NCBI GenBank assembly: GCA_944385575.1 | Contig: CALWXT010000003.1 | Coordinates: 1-64,000 of the forward strand | Reading direction: 5' to 3' | Length of the DNA stretch: 64,000 nucleotides | From: an uncultured Flavonifractor sp. | GTDB lineage: Bacteria; Bacillota; Clostridia; Oscillospirales; Oscillospiraceae | Part shown: one piece after another, positions 8,034 to 17,525 of the stretch | Layout of the letters: each line of letters starts with the position of its first letter | Position numbering within the stretch: the stretch's first letter is position 1 | Translations under genes and position numbers: made by a program | The notes under the pieces: generated by a model | Databases searched by the model: none | Told to the model about the DNA's origin: nothing | What the model saw: the letters and a program-made list of their open reading frames with translations, nothing else

Positions 8034-9731
8034 CTAGTTTTTGTGGAGTTCCTTGTATGCCTCAGCACCGTCCAGCAACTCTCCAGCGGCATGCAGGGTG
8101 GCATCGGTGATATGCTCTCCCGAGGTGAGCCGCGCCAGCTCCTCCATTCTGCGCTCCCGGCTGAGCCGCTCCACCTGGGTGTAGGTGCGGCCATCCCGCT
8201 CTCCCTTCTCTACCGAGAAATGAACGTCCGCCATAGCGGCCAACTGGGGCAGATGGGTAACGCACAGCACCTGCTTGCTCCGGGCCACATCGGCCAGCTT
8301 TTCCGCCACCTTCTGGGCCGCCCGGCCGGATACGCCGGTGTCCACCTCGTCGAATACCATGGTACCGACCTGGTCATTTTCCGCCAGCACGTTTTTCAGC
8401 GCCAGCATGATGCGGGCTAACTCACCGCCGGAAGCGATTTTCTGAATGGGCTTGAGATCCTCTCCCACGTTGGCCGACATAAGGAACTGCACCTCATCCA
8501 TACCAGTCTCATCCATGCCGTAAACGCCGGCTTTGGGCTGGAACTGGACCTGGAAGCGTACCTTGGGCATGTCCAGCTGAGCAAGCTCGCTCTGGATGCG
8601 CTTTTCCAGCGCCCCGGCCCGGTCTCTGCGGACCCGGCTCAGATGTTCACCAGCCTCCCGGGCCTGCTCCAAAGCTTTGTCCCGGTCTTTTTCCAGCCGC
8701 GCCGCCCGGTCAGAGGAAAACTGGATCTCATCCAGTTCCTTTTTGCAGCGCTCAAGGTAGGAAAGCATCTCCTCCACCGAGCCACCGTATTTCTTCTTTA
8801 GCCGGTGGAGCACGTCCAGCCGGCTCTCGATCTCGTCCAGCTCGCCCGGCTCAAACTCAAAGCTGTCCCGCAGGTCCCTCACCTGCTCGGCCAGGTCGTC
8901 AGCGGCGCAGCGCAGCTCGGTAAGCTTGTCCAGCAGTTCCGCCGCTTGGGGGCTGATCCGGGCGGCGGCCCGGAGGGAATCCTCAGCCTCTGCCGCCAGA
9001 GCTGCGGCACCATCCCGTTCCTCATCACCAGACAGGGCCAGATGGGTCCCCTCCACTGACTCGATGAGCTTTCCCGCGTTGCGCAGCAGATCCCGTCGCT
9101 CGGTCAGCTCCTCCTCCTCGCCGGGACGCAGCTGCGCCCGCTCCAGTTCTCCGATCTGATATTGCAGGTTGTCGATCCGTCGGGCCTTCTCAGCCTCGTC
9201 CATCTGAAGGGCGGAGATCTCCCTGGTCAGGGCGGACAGCTTCTCATAGGCGCTTCGGAAAACAGCCTGCTCCCCCTCTGTGCTGCCGAAGCCGTCCAGA
9301 TATTCCAGATGGCAGCGCTCGTCCAGCAACTGCTGACCATCATGCTGGCCGTGGATGTTGAGCAGCTGGCGACCCAACTGCCGCAGCTGGGACACAGTGA
9401 TGAGCCGGCCGTTGATGCGGCAGACATTCTTCCCGTCCGGCTGGATCTCCCGCTGGATCAGCAGGTTTCCCTCCTCGTCCGGCCCGCAGCCATTTTCACG
9501 GAACCAGTCCAGATCAGGCAGCGCCGTAAAAACTGCATTCACCAGCGCGGACTTGGCGCCGGTACGAATCAGCTCCCGGCTGGTGCGCTCCCCGATGATG
9601 GCGCCGATGGCGTCCACCACGATGGACTTACCAGCACCGGTCTCACCGGTCAGGGCATTAAAGCCGCCGTCAAACTGGATATCCGCCGTCTGGATCACCG
9701 CAATATTTTCAATGTGAAGCAATGAAAGCAT
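8034..9731 (-). CDS. recN: DNA repair protein RecN
   Basis: An SMC-like ATPase in double-strand-break repair. The 565 aa match the family. The Walker A motif GETGAGKS is near residue 30, long coiled-coil arms run from about 160 to 370, the ABC signature SGGELARIMLALK lies near 440, and Walker B MVFDEVDTG follows. AGGTGG precedes the ATG. It is the last gene of the nusB-to-recN operon, directly after argR, a gene order common in Firmicutes. Confidence 0.96.
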   Translation of the reverse strand: MLSLLHIENIAVIQTADIQFDGGFNALTGETGAGKSIVVDAIGAIIGERTSRELIRTGAKSALVNAVFTALPDLDWFRENGCGPDEEGNLLIQREIQPDGKNVCRINGRLITVSQLRQLGRQLLNIHGQHDGQQLLDERCHLEYLDGFGSTEGEQAVFRSAYEKLSALTREISALQMDEAEKARRIDNLQYQIGELERAQLRPGEEEELTERRDLLRNAGKLIESVEGTHLALSGDEERDGAAALAAEAEDSLRAAARISPQAAELLDKLTELRCAADDLAEQVRDLRDSFEFEPGELDEIESRLDVLHRLKKKYGGSVEEMLSYLERCKKELDEIQFSSDRAARLEKDRDKALEQAREAGEHLSRVRRDRAGALEKRIQSELAQLDMPKVRFQVQFQPKAGVYGMDETGMDEVQFLMSANVGEDLKPIQKIASGGELARIMLALKNVLAENDQVGTMVFDEVDTGVSGRAAQKVAEKLADVARSKQVLCVTHLPQLAAMADVHFSVEKGERDGRTYTQVERLSRERRMEELARLTSGEHITDATLHAAGELLDGAEAYKELHKN

Positions 9732-9760
9732 ATGACCACCTGCCGGCTCTTGCCGTTGCT

Positions 9761-10213
9761 TTATTTCAGCATGGAATGGATCTCGTTGCAGAACTCCGCG
9801 GCATCCTCATTGGTACGCATGATCAGGATAGCGGTATCGTCCCCCGCCAGACTGCCCACCAGATTTCCGATGTCCATGCCGTCAATCGCAGCGCAGGCCG
9901 CTGAGGCCAGGCCTGGCATGGTCTTCAGCACCACAATATTTTGCGCCACATCGAAGGAGGTAACACCCTCCTTGAAGATCGTGCGCAGCCGCCCGGCAAA
10001 GTTGAGAGACGCCTTTCGCTCCGATACCGCGTAGCGATATGTCCCGTAGCTGGTCAGCTCCTTGATCAGATGCAGTTCCTTAATATCCCGGGAAATGGTG
10101 GCCTGGGTAGACTGTACACCCCTGGCCTTCAGTTCCATAAGGAGCTGATCCTGTGTGTCAATGTCCTGTTCCTCAATGATCCGCAGAATTTCCTGCTGCC
10201 GCTTTGCTTTCAT
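9761..10213 (-). CDS. argR: Arginine repressor ArgR/AhrC
   Basis: A 150-aa arginine-sensing regulator. The N-terminal winged helix has the signature STQATISRDIKELHLIK. The C-terminal oligomerisation and arginine-binding domain contains GSLAGDDTAILIMRT, with the conserved double Asp. The frame opens at 10228, but the ATG at 10213 (MKAKRQQEILRII) gives the usual family length and N-terminus. It lies between nadK and recN in the long operon. It would act on arginine genes elsewhere in the genome. Confidence 0.95.
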   Translation of the reverse strand: MKAKRQQEILRIIEEQDIDTQDQLLMELKARGVQSTQATISRDIKELHLIKELTSYGTYRYAVSERKASLNFAGRLRTIFKEGVTSFDVAQNIVVLKTMPGLASAACAAIDGMDIGNLVGSLAGDDTAILIMRTNEDAAEFCNEIHSMLK

Positions 10214-10217
10214 GCCA

Positions 10218-11081
10218 TTAAACACCACCCAATTTATGATTCAGTATTTCATAAAAAGTGCGGCCAGTTACCCGCACCAGCTGTGTTTTGGACTTGGACT
10301 CCCTGGCTTCCACCACGTCGCCGCTATTCAGGCGAAAGGCCTTGCCACCGTCTACCGACAGATAGGTTGTCTTGCGCACCATGCGGCCCAGCTTGACCGA
10401 TACGGTGCGCCCACGCCCCAGCACAAAAGAGCGGGCCGACAGGGCGTGGGGACAGATGGGCGTAACAATGATGTTTTCCGCGGTAGGCTCCACGATAGGC
10501 CCACCCGCAGACATGGAGTAGGCCGTGGAACCGGTAGGGGTACTGATCAGGACCCCGTCTGCCGAAAAACTGGAAATCAGCACTTTATCGCCATAGACCT
10601 CCAGGTCAACTACCCGGGCCACCGCACCCTTGGTCACCGCTGCATCATTGAGGGCCAATTCACTGTAAATCATTTTCCCTTCACGGCGCACGGTCACATC
10701 CAGCATCATGCGTTCCTCAATGGCATACTTCCCCGCTGCCAGACGGGACAGCATGGACAGCTCTCCCTGTTCCAGTTCCGCCATAAATCCCACGCTGCCA
10801 AGATTGACGCCCAGCACAGGCACATGGCAGGCATTGGCGTCTTTGGCCGCATGGAGGATGGTACCATCTCCACCGAAGCAGATCAGCATATCGGCACTTT
10901 TCAGTTCCTCCTGCGTATTTTGGAACCGAATGTGCTTGGGCAGTTCCACACCGCTCCCATCCACCTGAAAAGGCAGACACATTACGGTTTCCACGCCTAC
11001 GTTGCGCAGGATCTTCTCCGCCGCCTGCGCGGCTTTCAGCCCGCGGTCCCGGTATGGATTGGGACTTAACACCACTTTCAT
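10218..11081 (-). CDS. nadK: NAD kinase
   Basis: It phosphorylates NAD to NADP. The FGGDGTILHAAKD motif (around residue 64) is the GGDG phosphate-binding signature, NDAAVTKG the conserved catalytic region, and PTGSTAYSMSAGGPIV the glycine-rich C-terminal motif. The length of 287 aa is normal. The ATG overlaps the stop codon of the preceding tlyA gene by 4 bases, which indicates translational coupling. Confidence 0.96.
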   Translation of the reverse strand: MKVVLSPNPYRDRGLKAAQAAEKILRNVGVETVMCLPFQVDGSGVELPKHIRFQNTQEELKSADMLICFGGDGTILHAAKDANACHVPVLGVNLGSVGFMAELEQGELSMLSRLAAGKYAIEERMMLDVTVRREGKMIYSELALNDAAVTKGAVARVVDLEVYGDKVLISSFSADGVLISTPTGSTAYSMSAGGPIVEPTAENIIVTPICPHALSARSFVLGRGRTVSVKLGRMVRKTTYLSVDGGKAFRLNSGDVVEARESKSKTQLVRVTGRTFYEILNHKLGGV

Positions 11082-11896
11082 TGGCCGGTCCCCTCCAGTG
11101 TCTGGTGCGACTGCTCCACCAAAGCGTTCAAATCGCCCGACCAGGCAGTCTCCGCTCCCGCCTGCAGGTATCCCAGGTATTCAATGTTGCCTTCCGGCCC
11201 GCGTATTGGGGAAAAGGTAATATCCTTTACACCAAATCCAGCCTCTGCCGCATGCTCCAAAAAGTGTTCCAGCACTTCCAGATGGACGGCGGGGTCCCTT
11301 ACCACGCCTTTTTTGCCCACCTTTTCCCTGCCGGCCTCAAACTGAGGCTTTACCAGGCAAACCACCTGGCCATCCTGTTTCAAAACACCCCGCAGTGCAG
11401 GCAGGATGAGCTTGAGCGAAATAAAAGACACATCCACGCTGGCAAAGTCCAGCTCATCAGGGATCTGCTCATGGGTCAGATAACGTGCATTGGTCCGTTC
11501 CAGGCAGACCACTCGCGGATCGCTGCGCAGACTCCAGGCCAGCTGACCATAGCCCACATCAACGGCATACACCTTTTCCGCGCCGTTTTGCAGCATACAG
11601 TCGGTAAAACCGCCGGTAGAGGCCCCAATGTCCCCGCATATCGCACCCGCCAGACGGATGCCGGAAAAGGTCTTCATTGCCTTTTCCAGCTTTAAGCCGC
11701 CCCGGCTTACGTAGGCCAGGCCCTGACCGCGCACCTGAATATCAGCGTCCTCCGGCAGCTGTGTGCCGGCCTTGTCTACTTTCTGCTCGCCTACGTAGAC
11801 CTGACCACTCATGATAATGGCCTGGGCCCGTTGGCGGCTTTCAGCCAGGCCGCGTTCCACCAGCAGAACGTCCAGCCGCTTTTTATTGCTCGCCAT
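11078..11896 (-). CDS. tlyA: TlyA family S4/FtsJ-type rRNA methyltransferase
   Basis: A 272-aa protein with an N-terminal S4 RNA-binding domain (KRLDVLLVERGLAESRQRA) and an FtsJ-like SAM-binding domain (ICGDIGASTGGFTDCML). Family members methylate 2'-OH groups on rRNA. The frame extends to 11986, but GGAGGT lies 8 nt before the ATG at 11896. That start overlaps the end of dxs by 14 bases; the 3' end overlaps nadK by 4 bases. Confidence 0.93.
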   Translation of the reverse strand: MASNKKRLDVLLVERGLAESRQRAQAIIMSGQVYVGEQKVDKAGTQLPEDADIQVRGQGLAYVSRGGLKLEKAMKTFSGIRLAGAICGDIGASTGGFTDCMLQNGAEKVYAVDVGYGQLAWSLRSDPRVVCLERTNARYLTHEQIPDELDFASVDVSFISLKLILPALRGVLKQDGQVVCLVKPQFEAGREKVGKKGVVRDPAVHLEVLEHFLEHAAEAGFGVKDITFSPIRGPEGNIEYLGYLQAGAETAWSGDLNALVEQSHQTLEGTGQ

Positions 11897-13736
11897 AGCC
11901 GCAGACCTCCAATGCTTTTTGATAGAGATGCTCGCCATCCAAGCCGCAGAGCTCCCGCAGCTGGGATACCGTTCCGTGTGTGACAAAGCCCTGGCCCAGG
12001 TTTACCAGTGCCATCCGCTCTACCGGCACGCCATGTTCCAGAACGGCAGCCGCCAGCCGCTGGCCCACACAGCCAGCCTGGGCGCTTTCTTCCGCGCAGA
12101 GCAGGCGTTTTGTCTTGCGCAAAGAAACCAGTATCGGTTCCAAATCAATGGGTGTAATTGTATTCAGCTTTACAATATCGCTCTGGATGCCCTGCTCCGC
12201 CAGCCGGTCTGCGCAGTCCAAAAGCTGATTGACCATGGCACCGTAACCGATCAGAGTAATGTCTCCTCCTGTGCGGATCAGGCTGGTTTTAACCGCCCCG
12301 GTATCCTCCCGGAAGCGTCCCTCTCCCCCCTTGGGGTAGCGGATTGCCGCCGGGCCGCTGACCTGCTGAACCGCATACCGCAGCATGGAGCGCAGCTCCT
12401 GAAAACTGGCAGGACAAAAAACTGTCATACCAGGAATGGTGTCCAAAAAAGCGGCGTCAAAAACACCGTGATGGGTTTCACCGTCCTCGCCTACCAGTCC
12501 CGCCCGGTCTACTGCCAGTACCACATGAAGCTGCTGAAGGGCAATATCATGGATCAACATATCATACGCCCGCTGCAGGAAGGAGGAATAGACCGCAAAA
12601 ACAGGGCGCATCCCCTGCTTCGCCATACCGGCTGCCATAGCCGCGGCATGGCCTTCCGCAATGCCTACGTCAAAAAAACGTTCCGGAAAGCGCTGGGCAA
12701 ACTGATCCAGACCAGTTCCGCCCTGCATGGCCGCCGTTATGGCACAGACAGTCGGGTCTTCTTCAGCCAGTTCACACATCGCCTGGCCAAATACCGCCGA
12801 GAAACCGGGGCCGCCGGGATGCACCAGCTCCCCCGTTTCCACGCAGAAGCGGCCTACTCCATGGAATTTGTCCGGATTGCGCTCCGCAGGTGCATAGCCG
12901 TTTCCCTTTACAGTTCTGACGTGGAGCAGCACGGGCCCTTTCAGATCCTTGGCATAGCTCAGCAGGCGGGTCAGGCCCCTGACATCATGGCCGTCCACCG
13001 GCCCAAGGTAAGTGAAGCCCATATCCTCAAACAGACTGCACGGAAGCAGCGTCTCTTTGATGGCCGTTTTTACTTTGTGGGTCACATTGTAAATATGCCC
13101 GCCCAGAGGCAGGATGCTCATCACCTTGCGATAGCCCTTTTTGAAGCGCAGATATTGGGGCTTCAGACGCTGGCGGGCCAGATGATCGGCCACGCCCCCC
13201 ACACTTTTGGTAATGGACATACCGTTGTCATTCAGGATGACAATGAGCGGCTCTCCGCTGTCTCCCGCATCCGACAGGCCCTCATAGGACAGGCCGCCGG
13301 AAAGGGCGCCATCCCCAATCAGGGCCAAGACATGGTAATCTTTCTTTTGTAAAGTCCTTGCCCTTGCCATTCCGATTGCCACAGAAACGGAATTGGAGGC
13401 ATGACCGGCAATAAATGCGTCGCAGGGACTTTCCGCCGGCTTGGGGAAGCCCGCAATACCGCCCAAGGTGCGCAGTGTCTCCATAGCGGCGTTGCGCCCG
13501 GTCAGAATCTTATGAGCATAGCACTGATGGCCCACATCGAACACCAGCCTGTCCGTTGCCGTATGGAAAACCCGATGGATGGCCACAATGATCTCCACTG
13601 CACCCAGGCTGGAAGCCAGATGACCTCCGGTTCTGGAGACAGTATCAATGAGCCTGGCCCGCAGCAGCTCGCACAGGGCGGCTGCTTCACTGTCACTCAG
13701 ATCACTCAGGTCATCAGAAATATGATCTAAATTCAA
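11883..13736 (-). CDS. dxs: 1-deoxy-D-xylulose-5-phosphate synthase
   Basis: The thiamine-diphosphate enzyme that starts the MEP isoprenoid pathway from pyruvate and glyceraldehyde 3-phosphate. GHQCYAHKILTGR (around residue 70) holds the conserved His; GDGALSGGLSYEGL with NDNGMSI is the ThDP/Mg2+ motif. DRAGLVGEDGETHHG marks the pyrimidine domain, and a transketolase C-terminal domain completes the 617 aa. The start appears to be TTG (13736) with GGGGGGTGAT upstream. It sits with ispA in the same operon, joining early and later isoprenoid steps. Confidence 0.96.
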   Translation of the reverse strand: MNLDHISDDLSDLSDSEAAALCELLRARLIDTVSRTGGHLASSLGAVEIIVAIHRVFHTATDRLVFDVGHQCYAHKILTGRNAAMETLRTLGGIAGFPKPAESPCDAFIAGHASNSVSVAIGMARARTLQKKDYHVLALIGDGALSGGLSYEGLSDAGDSGEPLIVILNDNGMSITKSVGGVADHLARQRLKPQYLRFKKGYRKVMSILPLGGHIYNVTHKVKTAIKETLLPCSLFEDMGFTYLGPVDGHDVRGLTRLLSYAKDLKGPVLLHVRTVKGNGYAPAERNPDKFHGVGRFCVETGELVHPGGPGFSAVFGQAMCELAEEDPTVCAITAAMQGGTGLDQFAQRFPERFFDVGIAEGHAAAMAAGMAKQGMRPVFAVYSSFLQRAYDMLIHDIALQQLHVVLAVDRAGLVGEDGETHHGVFDAAFLDTIPGMTVFCPASFQELRSMLRYAVQQVSGPAAIRYPKGGEGRFREDTGAVKTSLIRTGGDITLIGYGAMVNQLLDCADRLAEQGIQSDIVKLNTITPIDLEPILVSLRKTKRLLCAEESAQAGCVGQRLAAAVLEHGVPVERMALVNLGQGFVTHGTVSQLRELCGLDGEHLYQKALEVCGYGEQ

Positions 13737-13780
13737 AATGATATCACCCCCCGGCCTGTTTCAGGCCGGATATTTTACAA

Positions 13781-14242
13781 TTATGAATAGAGCCAGGCAC
13801 CGACCAGTCCGACGGCGATCCCCAGCAGGCCGCCCATCAGCACCTGAAAAGGCGTATGGCCCAGCAGCTCCTTCAGCTCTTTGCCGAACAGCGCCGGCTT
13901 CATTTCAGTCCAGTGATCCATGATATAGTTCAGGATCTTGGCCTGTTCTCCGGCTGCCTTGCGCACGTTGGCCGCGTCATACATGACCACGATGGCCACT
14001 ACTGCGGAGATGGTAAAGACCGGAGATGTCCAGCCGTACATATAGCCCATAGCGGCAGCGCAGGCACACACAAAGGCAGAATGGGAACTGGGCATCCCGC
14101 CGCTGGAAAGGATATGCCTCCAGTCCAGCTTTCGCTTTGTGATTAGGGTAATGATAAACTTAATGATCTGCGCCATGGCCCAGGCCAGAATGGACAGATT
14201 CAGAATCAGATTTCCGGTAAAGGTATCTACTACATTGCGCAT
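13781..14242 (-). CDS. Divergent PAP2 family membrane protein (YuiD-like)
   Basis: A 153-aa membrane protein with about four hydrophobic segments. The phosphatase-like motif GGMPSSHSAFVCACA (around residues 47-61) and YDAANVRKAAGEQA are typical of the DivPAP family (PF02681), which resembles acid phosphatases that act on lipid phosphates. The ATG at 14242, 8 nt after the ispA stop, is chosen over an upstream extension that overlaps ispA. Its position between ispA and dxs suggests action on a polyprenyl phosphate or diphosphate, which is inference. Confidence 0.88.
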   Translation of the reverse strand: MRNVVDTFTGNLILNLSILAWAMAQIIKFIITLITKRKLDWRHILSSGGMPSSHSAFVCACAAAMGYMYGWTSPVFTISAVVAIVVMYDAANVRKAAGEQAKILNYIMDHWTEMKPALFGKELKELLGHTPFQVLMGGLLGIAVGLVGAWLYS

Positions 14243-14249
14243 ACTGCCC

Positions 14250-15134
14250 TCATTTCTCTCGGCTGGCCAGAGAATTCGCCAACCAGCGCAGACCGTCCCC
14301 TTCCGCGCCAAAGCATGACAATGCTTCAACAGCCTCCTGGGTCAGCTTTGCCACCAGTTCCCGGCAGACATCCAGTCCCTTCAGGGTCACGAATGTATTC
14401 TTCTCGCTCTTGGCATCGGAGCCTACCGGCTTGCCCAAAGTGGCCTCGTCACCCACGACATCCAGAATATCATCCTGAATTTGGAATGCCAGACCAAGGC
14501 GCTCGGCGTACAGGCGTGCAGCCTGCCGCTGCTCCATCCCACCGTCGGCCAGTACGCAGCCCATCTCTGCCGCCGCAGCAATTAGCGCACCTGTTTTCAG
14601 GCGCTGGAGTTCTTCCACCTCATGGATGCCCAGAGAATGCCCCTCACCTGCCATGTCAAGCACCTGTCCGCCTACCATACCACGGCCGCCGGCGGCCCGG
14701 GCAAGGATACCGGCCGCCTCCAGCGCACGGGCAGGCGGCAGGCCAGTACCGGGATCCAGCATGAATTCAAACGCGGCAGTGAGCAGAGCGTCACCCGCCA
14801 GTACCGCGGTAGCCTCGCCATACACCTTGTGGTTGGTGGGTCTGCCCCGCCGCAGATCATCGTCATCCATACAGGGCAGATCGTCATGGATGAGAGAATA
14901 AGTATGGATCATTTCAATGGCGCCTGCAAAGGGCAGGACAGCTTCCGGATCGCCGCCACACATGCGGCAGGTCTCCATCAGGAGCACCGGCCGGATTCGT
15001 TTTCCTCCAGCCATCAGGCTGTAGCACATGGCATCATACAGATCTCCCCGGGGCTCCCGATCCCGGAAACAGTCCCGCAGCCACTCCTCTATCCGCAGAC
15101 GGTGGGCATCCAAACGCGAATCAGCCATACTCAT
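14250..15134 (-). CDS. ispA: Farnesyl/geranyl diphosphate synthase
   Basis: A trans-prenyltransferase of 294 aa that condenses isopentenyl and allylic diphosphates. The first Asp-rich motif is DDLPCMDDDDLRRG (about 92-105) and the second is FQIQDDILDV (about 215-224), arranged as in E. coli IspA. GGKRIRP near residue 43 binds diphosphate. It overlaps xseB by 4 bases at its start. Confidence 0.95.
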   Translation of the reverse strand: MSMADSRLDAHRLRIEEWLRDCFRDREPRGDLYDAMCYSLMAGGKRIRPVLLMETCRMCGGDPEAVLPFAGAIEMIHTYSLIHDDLPCMDDDDLRRGRPTNHKVYGEATAVLAGDALLTAAFEFMLDPGTGLPPARALEAAGILARAAGGRGMVGGQVLDMAGEGHSLGIHEVEELQRLKTGALIAAAAEMGCVLADGGMEQRQAARLYAERLGLAFQIQDDILDVVGDEATLGKPVGSDAKSEKNTFVTLKGLDVCRELVAKLTQEAVEALSCFGAEGDGLRWLANSLASREK

Positions 15135-15370
15135 ACCTGCCCCTCCTCTTCTAATGATACCTCCTGGACTGTATCGTCTGGGCCTGCCAGGAGTTTGCTA
15201 ACCTTCTGCTCCGCCTTATCCAGCTGGGTGGAACATTTTTTAATCAGGCGGGTGCCCTCCTCAAACAGCGACAGGGCCTCCTCCAGCGGCGCATCTCCCT
15301 GCTCCAGCTGCCGCACGATCTCCTCCAGCCGGTCCATTGCCTGCTCAAAGCTCACTTTTTTCTCAGCCAT
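15131..15370 (-). CDS. xseB: Exodeoxyribonuclease VII small subunit
   Basis: A 79-aa helical protein with the family signature SFEQAMDRLEEIVRQLEQGD and LEEALSLFEEGTRLIK. It partners with XseA to degrade single-stranded DNA. The frame can start at a TTG at 15391, but the ATG at 15370 gives the expected MAEKKVSFEQA start. It lies between xseA and ispA as in many Firmicutes. Confidence 0.94.
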   Translation of the reverse strand: MAEKKVSFEQAMDRLEEIVRQLEQGDAPLEEALSLFEEGTRLIKKCSTQLDKAEQKVSKLLAGPDDTVQEVSLEEEGQV

Positions 15371-15397
15371 TCCAGAAACGTCCTCTCTCAACCCTGC

Positions 15398-16591
15398 CTA
15401 TTTGACCTGGCAGGTAATCTCGCCGTCAGTCACCCGCAGTGACAGTTCATCGCCCGGGACAGCGTCTGATACCGAGCGCACAATCCCGCCGTCAGTACGG
15501 CGGGCAATGGCATAGCCCCGGCCCAACACCTTCAGCGGACTGAGGGCATCCAGCCCGGCAGACAGGCGGGCAAAGCGCTCCCGCTCCCGTCCGGCGGCGG
15601 CAGACAGCCCCCTGGCCAACCGCTGACGCTGATAGTCCAGCAGAAGGCGGCGGTCATCCACATAGCTCATCGGGTTCTGGAGCATCCGGCAGCGCTCCGC
15701 CTGTTCCAGCCGTTTTCTGGCCTGCTCCAGGCGGCGGCTCACGGCCTGGACCAGGCGGCCCTCCAACTGGGCAATCCGATCCAAAACCTCGTTCTGATCA
15801 GGCACCGCCAGCTCGGCACCATTGGAAGGCGTGGCGGCCCGCAGATCTGCCACAAAATCCGCAATCGTCACATCCGGCTCATGGCCTACGGCAGAGATCA
15901 CAGGAATTCGGGAGGCATAAATAGCCCGGGCCACACACTCCTCGTTAAACGCCCACAGATCCTCCATGGACCCGCCGCCCCGGCCGGTAATGATCAGATC
16001 TGCGACCTGATGTCGGTTCGCCCAGGCCAGCGCCTCACAAATTTCACCCGGCGCCTCCACACCCTGGACCCGCACCGGCAGCAGCACAACCTCTGCCAGG
16101 GGCCAGCGGGCACCTAAAATGCGCAGCATATCCCGCACGGCAGCGCCGGCGGGTGACGTAATCAGCGCGATTTTTCGGGGAAACTTCGGTATGGGCTTCT
16201 TGTGGGCAGGGTCAAACAGGCCCTCCTGCCAGAGCTTTTTCTTCAGCTGCTCAAAAGCGACATGGAGGTCACCTATCCCGTCCGGAGTCAGGGCAGAACA
16301 GTAGAGCTGATATTGCCCATCTCTAGGGAATACCGTGATCCGCCCGGAAGCAATGACTTTCATCCCGTTTTCCGGCCGAAACCGCAGCCCTGCCGCTTCC
16401 CTTCGGAACATGACGCATCGGATGGTCCCTTCCGCGTCTTTCAGGGAAAAATAGTGGTGGCCGGAGGGATAGACCTTGTAGTTGGAAATCTCACCCCGGA
16501 CCAAAAGTCCTGCCAGCAGCTTGTCCCGGTCCAGCAGCCCTTTGATATATTGGTTGACCTGTGTGACAGAATAGACAGGCGTCTGATTCAT
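15398..16591 (-). CDS. xseA: Exodeoxyribonuclease VII large subunit
   Basis: A 397-aa nuclease subunit. The N-terminus (TPVYSVTQVNQYIKGLL, RGEISNYKVYPSGHHYFSLKD) is the OB fold. The catalytic core includes TSPAGAAVRDML, GRGGGSMEDLWAFN and ISAVGHEPDVTIADFVAD, with the conserved His and Asp residues. The C-terminal helices form the XseB-binding coiled coil. AAGGAG precedes the ATG at 16591; the much longer open frame upstream overlaps the previous gene and is rejected. Confidence 0.96.
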   Translation of the reverse strand: MNQTPVYSVTQVNQYIKGLLDRDKLLAGLLVRGEISNYKVYPSGHHYFSLKDAEGTIRCVMFRREAAGLRFRPENGMKVIASGRITVFPRDGQYQLYCSALTPDGIGDLHVAFEQLKKKLWQEGLFDPAHKKPIPKFPRKIALITSPAGAAVRDMLRILGARWPLAEVVLLPVRVQGVEAPGEICEALAWANRHQVADLIITGRGGGSMEDLWAFNEECVARAIYASRIPVISAVGHEPDVTIADFVADLRAATPSNGAELAVPDQNEVLDRIAQLEGRLVQAVSRRLEQARKRLEQAERCRMLQNPMSYVDDRRLLLDYQRQRLARGLSAAAGRERERFARLSAGLDALSPLKVLGRGYAIARRTDGGIVRSVSDAVPGDELSLRVTDGEITCQVK

Positions 16592-17523
16592 GCCTCCAGC
16601 TCCTTTTCTCTCAACCTGCATGCCAAAATAGCGGTGCCCATAGCGTTGTCCGTAGAATAGCGGGGCTGGGCAAATACCGCGCCGCAGCGCTCCGCCAGAA
16701 CTGCGCGCAGCCGCCGGTTGGAGGCCACGCCGCCGGAACACAGAACCGGCAGGCCTGGATACTGCTTCAGCGCTGCCAGTGTAGCCCGGCACACCACATC
16801 TGCCACCGTTTCCAGCACAAAGCCGCAGATATCCTCTGCCGCCTCGCCCTGTTCCGCCATAGCCCGCACCTTATTTTCCATTCCGGACAACGAAAACGTA
16901 AAGTCATTTAACTTCACACTAAATTTCCGGTCGGTATGTCCGTCCGCCAAAGCGTCTACAGCCTTGCCGGCCGGGAAATCCAGCCCAAGCAGTACGCCAG
17001 TGCGGTCGATCAGCTGCCCGGCTGAAATATCGCTGGTGCCGCCGATCCGACGGGCTGCCACATTGACGCCCTCCGGCTCCACATACAAAAGCTCCGTCGT
17101 GCCGCCGGACAGGTGCCAGGCCAGCATGGGGCGGTCCAGAAGTTCCAGGTGCCCGGCGGACCAGGCCGCCGCTGCCAAATGCCCCTGCTGGTGAGAAACC
17201 CGGAAGCAGGGTACGCCCAGCGTCAGAGCCAGCGCGTGTCCCAGGCTGTCCCCCGCCAAAAAGCAGGGCATATAGGAGCCCTCCACCGCCCGCGGACGGT
17301 TCGAGACCCCAACCGCCGCCAAATTCTCCAGCCAGCCCGCCTCCTTCAGCTCCTGAAAGCGCTCAGGCAGGGCCTTTACATGCTGGAACAGGGCGTCACT
17401 CTGCCGCAGGCCCAGCTCCCCAGGCCGTACATTCAGCAGCCGGCCTGCGTTGTACCCCTCCGCGCCGTCAAATACTGCGGCAGAGGTGGTATAGTTGCTG
17501 GTATCAATACCGAGCGTGCGCAT
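16588..17523 (-). CDS. Kae1/TsaD-like paralogue (ASKHA family)
   Basis: A 311-aa protein of the Kae1/TsaD fold. GIDTSNYTTSAAVFD is the phosphate 1 loop, VSHQQGHLAAA keeps the HxxxH metal pair of TsaD, LSGGTTELLYVE is the second phosphate loop, and SGGVASNRRLR with YSTDNAMGTAI contains the third metal ligand, Asp. It is shorter than TsaD (about 335-340 aa) and diverges at the N-terminal half. TsaD makes t6A37 in tRNA with TsaB and TsaE, which are both in this window at 28548-29683 but without tsaD. Its steady place between nusB and xseA in Clostridia suggests a separate, unassigned role. Confidence 0.82.
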   Translation of the reverse strand: MRTLGIDTSNYTTSAAVFDGAEGYNAGRLLNVRPGELGLRQSDALFQHVKALPERFQELKEAGWLENLAAVGVSNRPRAVEGSYMPCFLAGDSLGHALALTLGVPCFRVSHQQGHLAAAAWSAGHLELLDRPMLAWHLSGGTTELLYVEPEGVNVAARRIGGTSDISAGQLIDRTGVLLGLDFPAGKAVDALADGHTDRKFSVKLNDFTFSLSGMENKVRAMAEQGEAAEDICGFVLETVADVVCRATLAALKQYPGLPVLCSGGVASNRRLRAVLAERCGAVFAQPRYSTDNAMGTAILACRLREKELEA

Positions 17524-17525
17524 GC

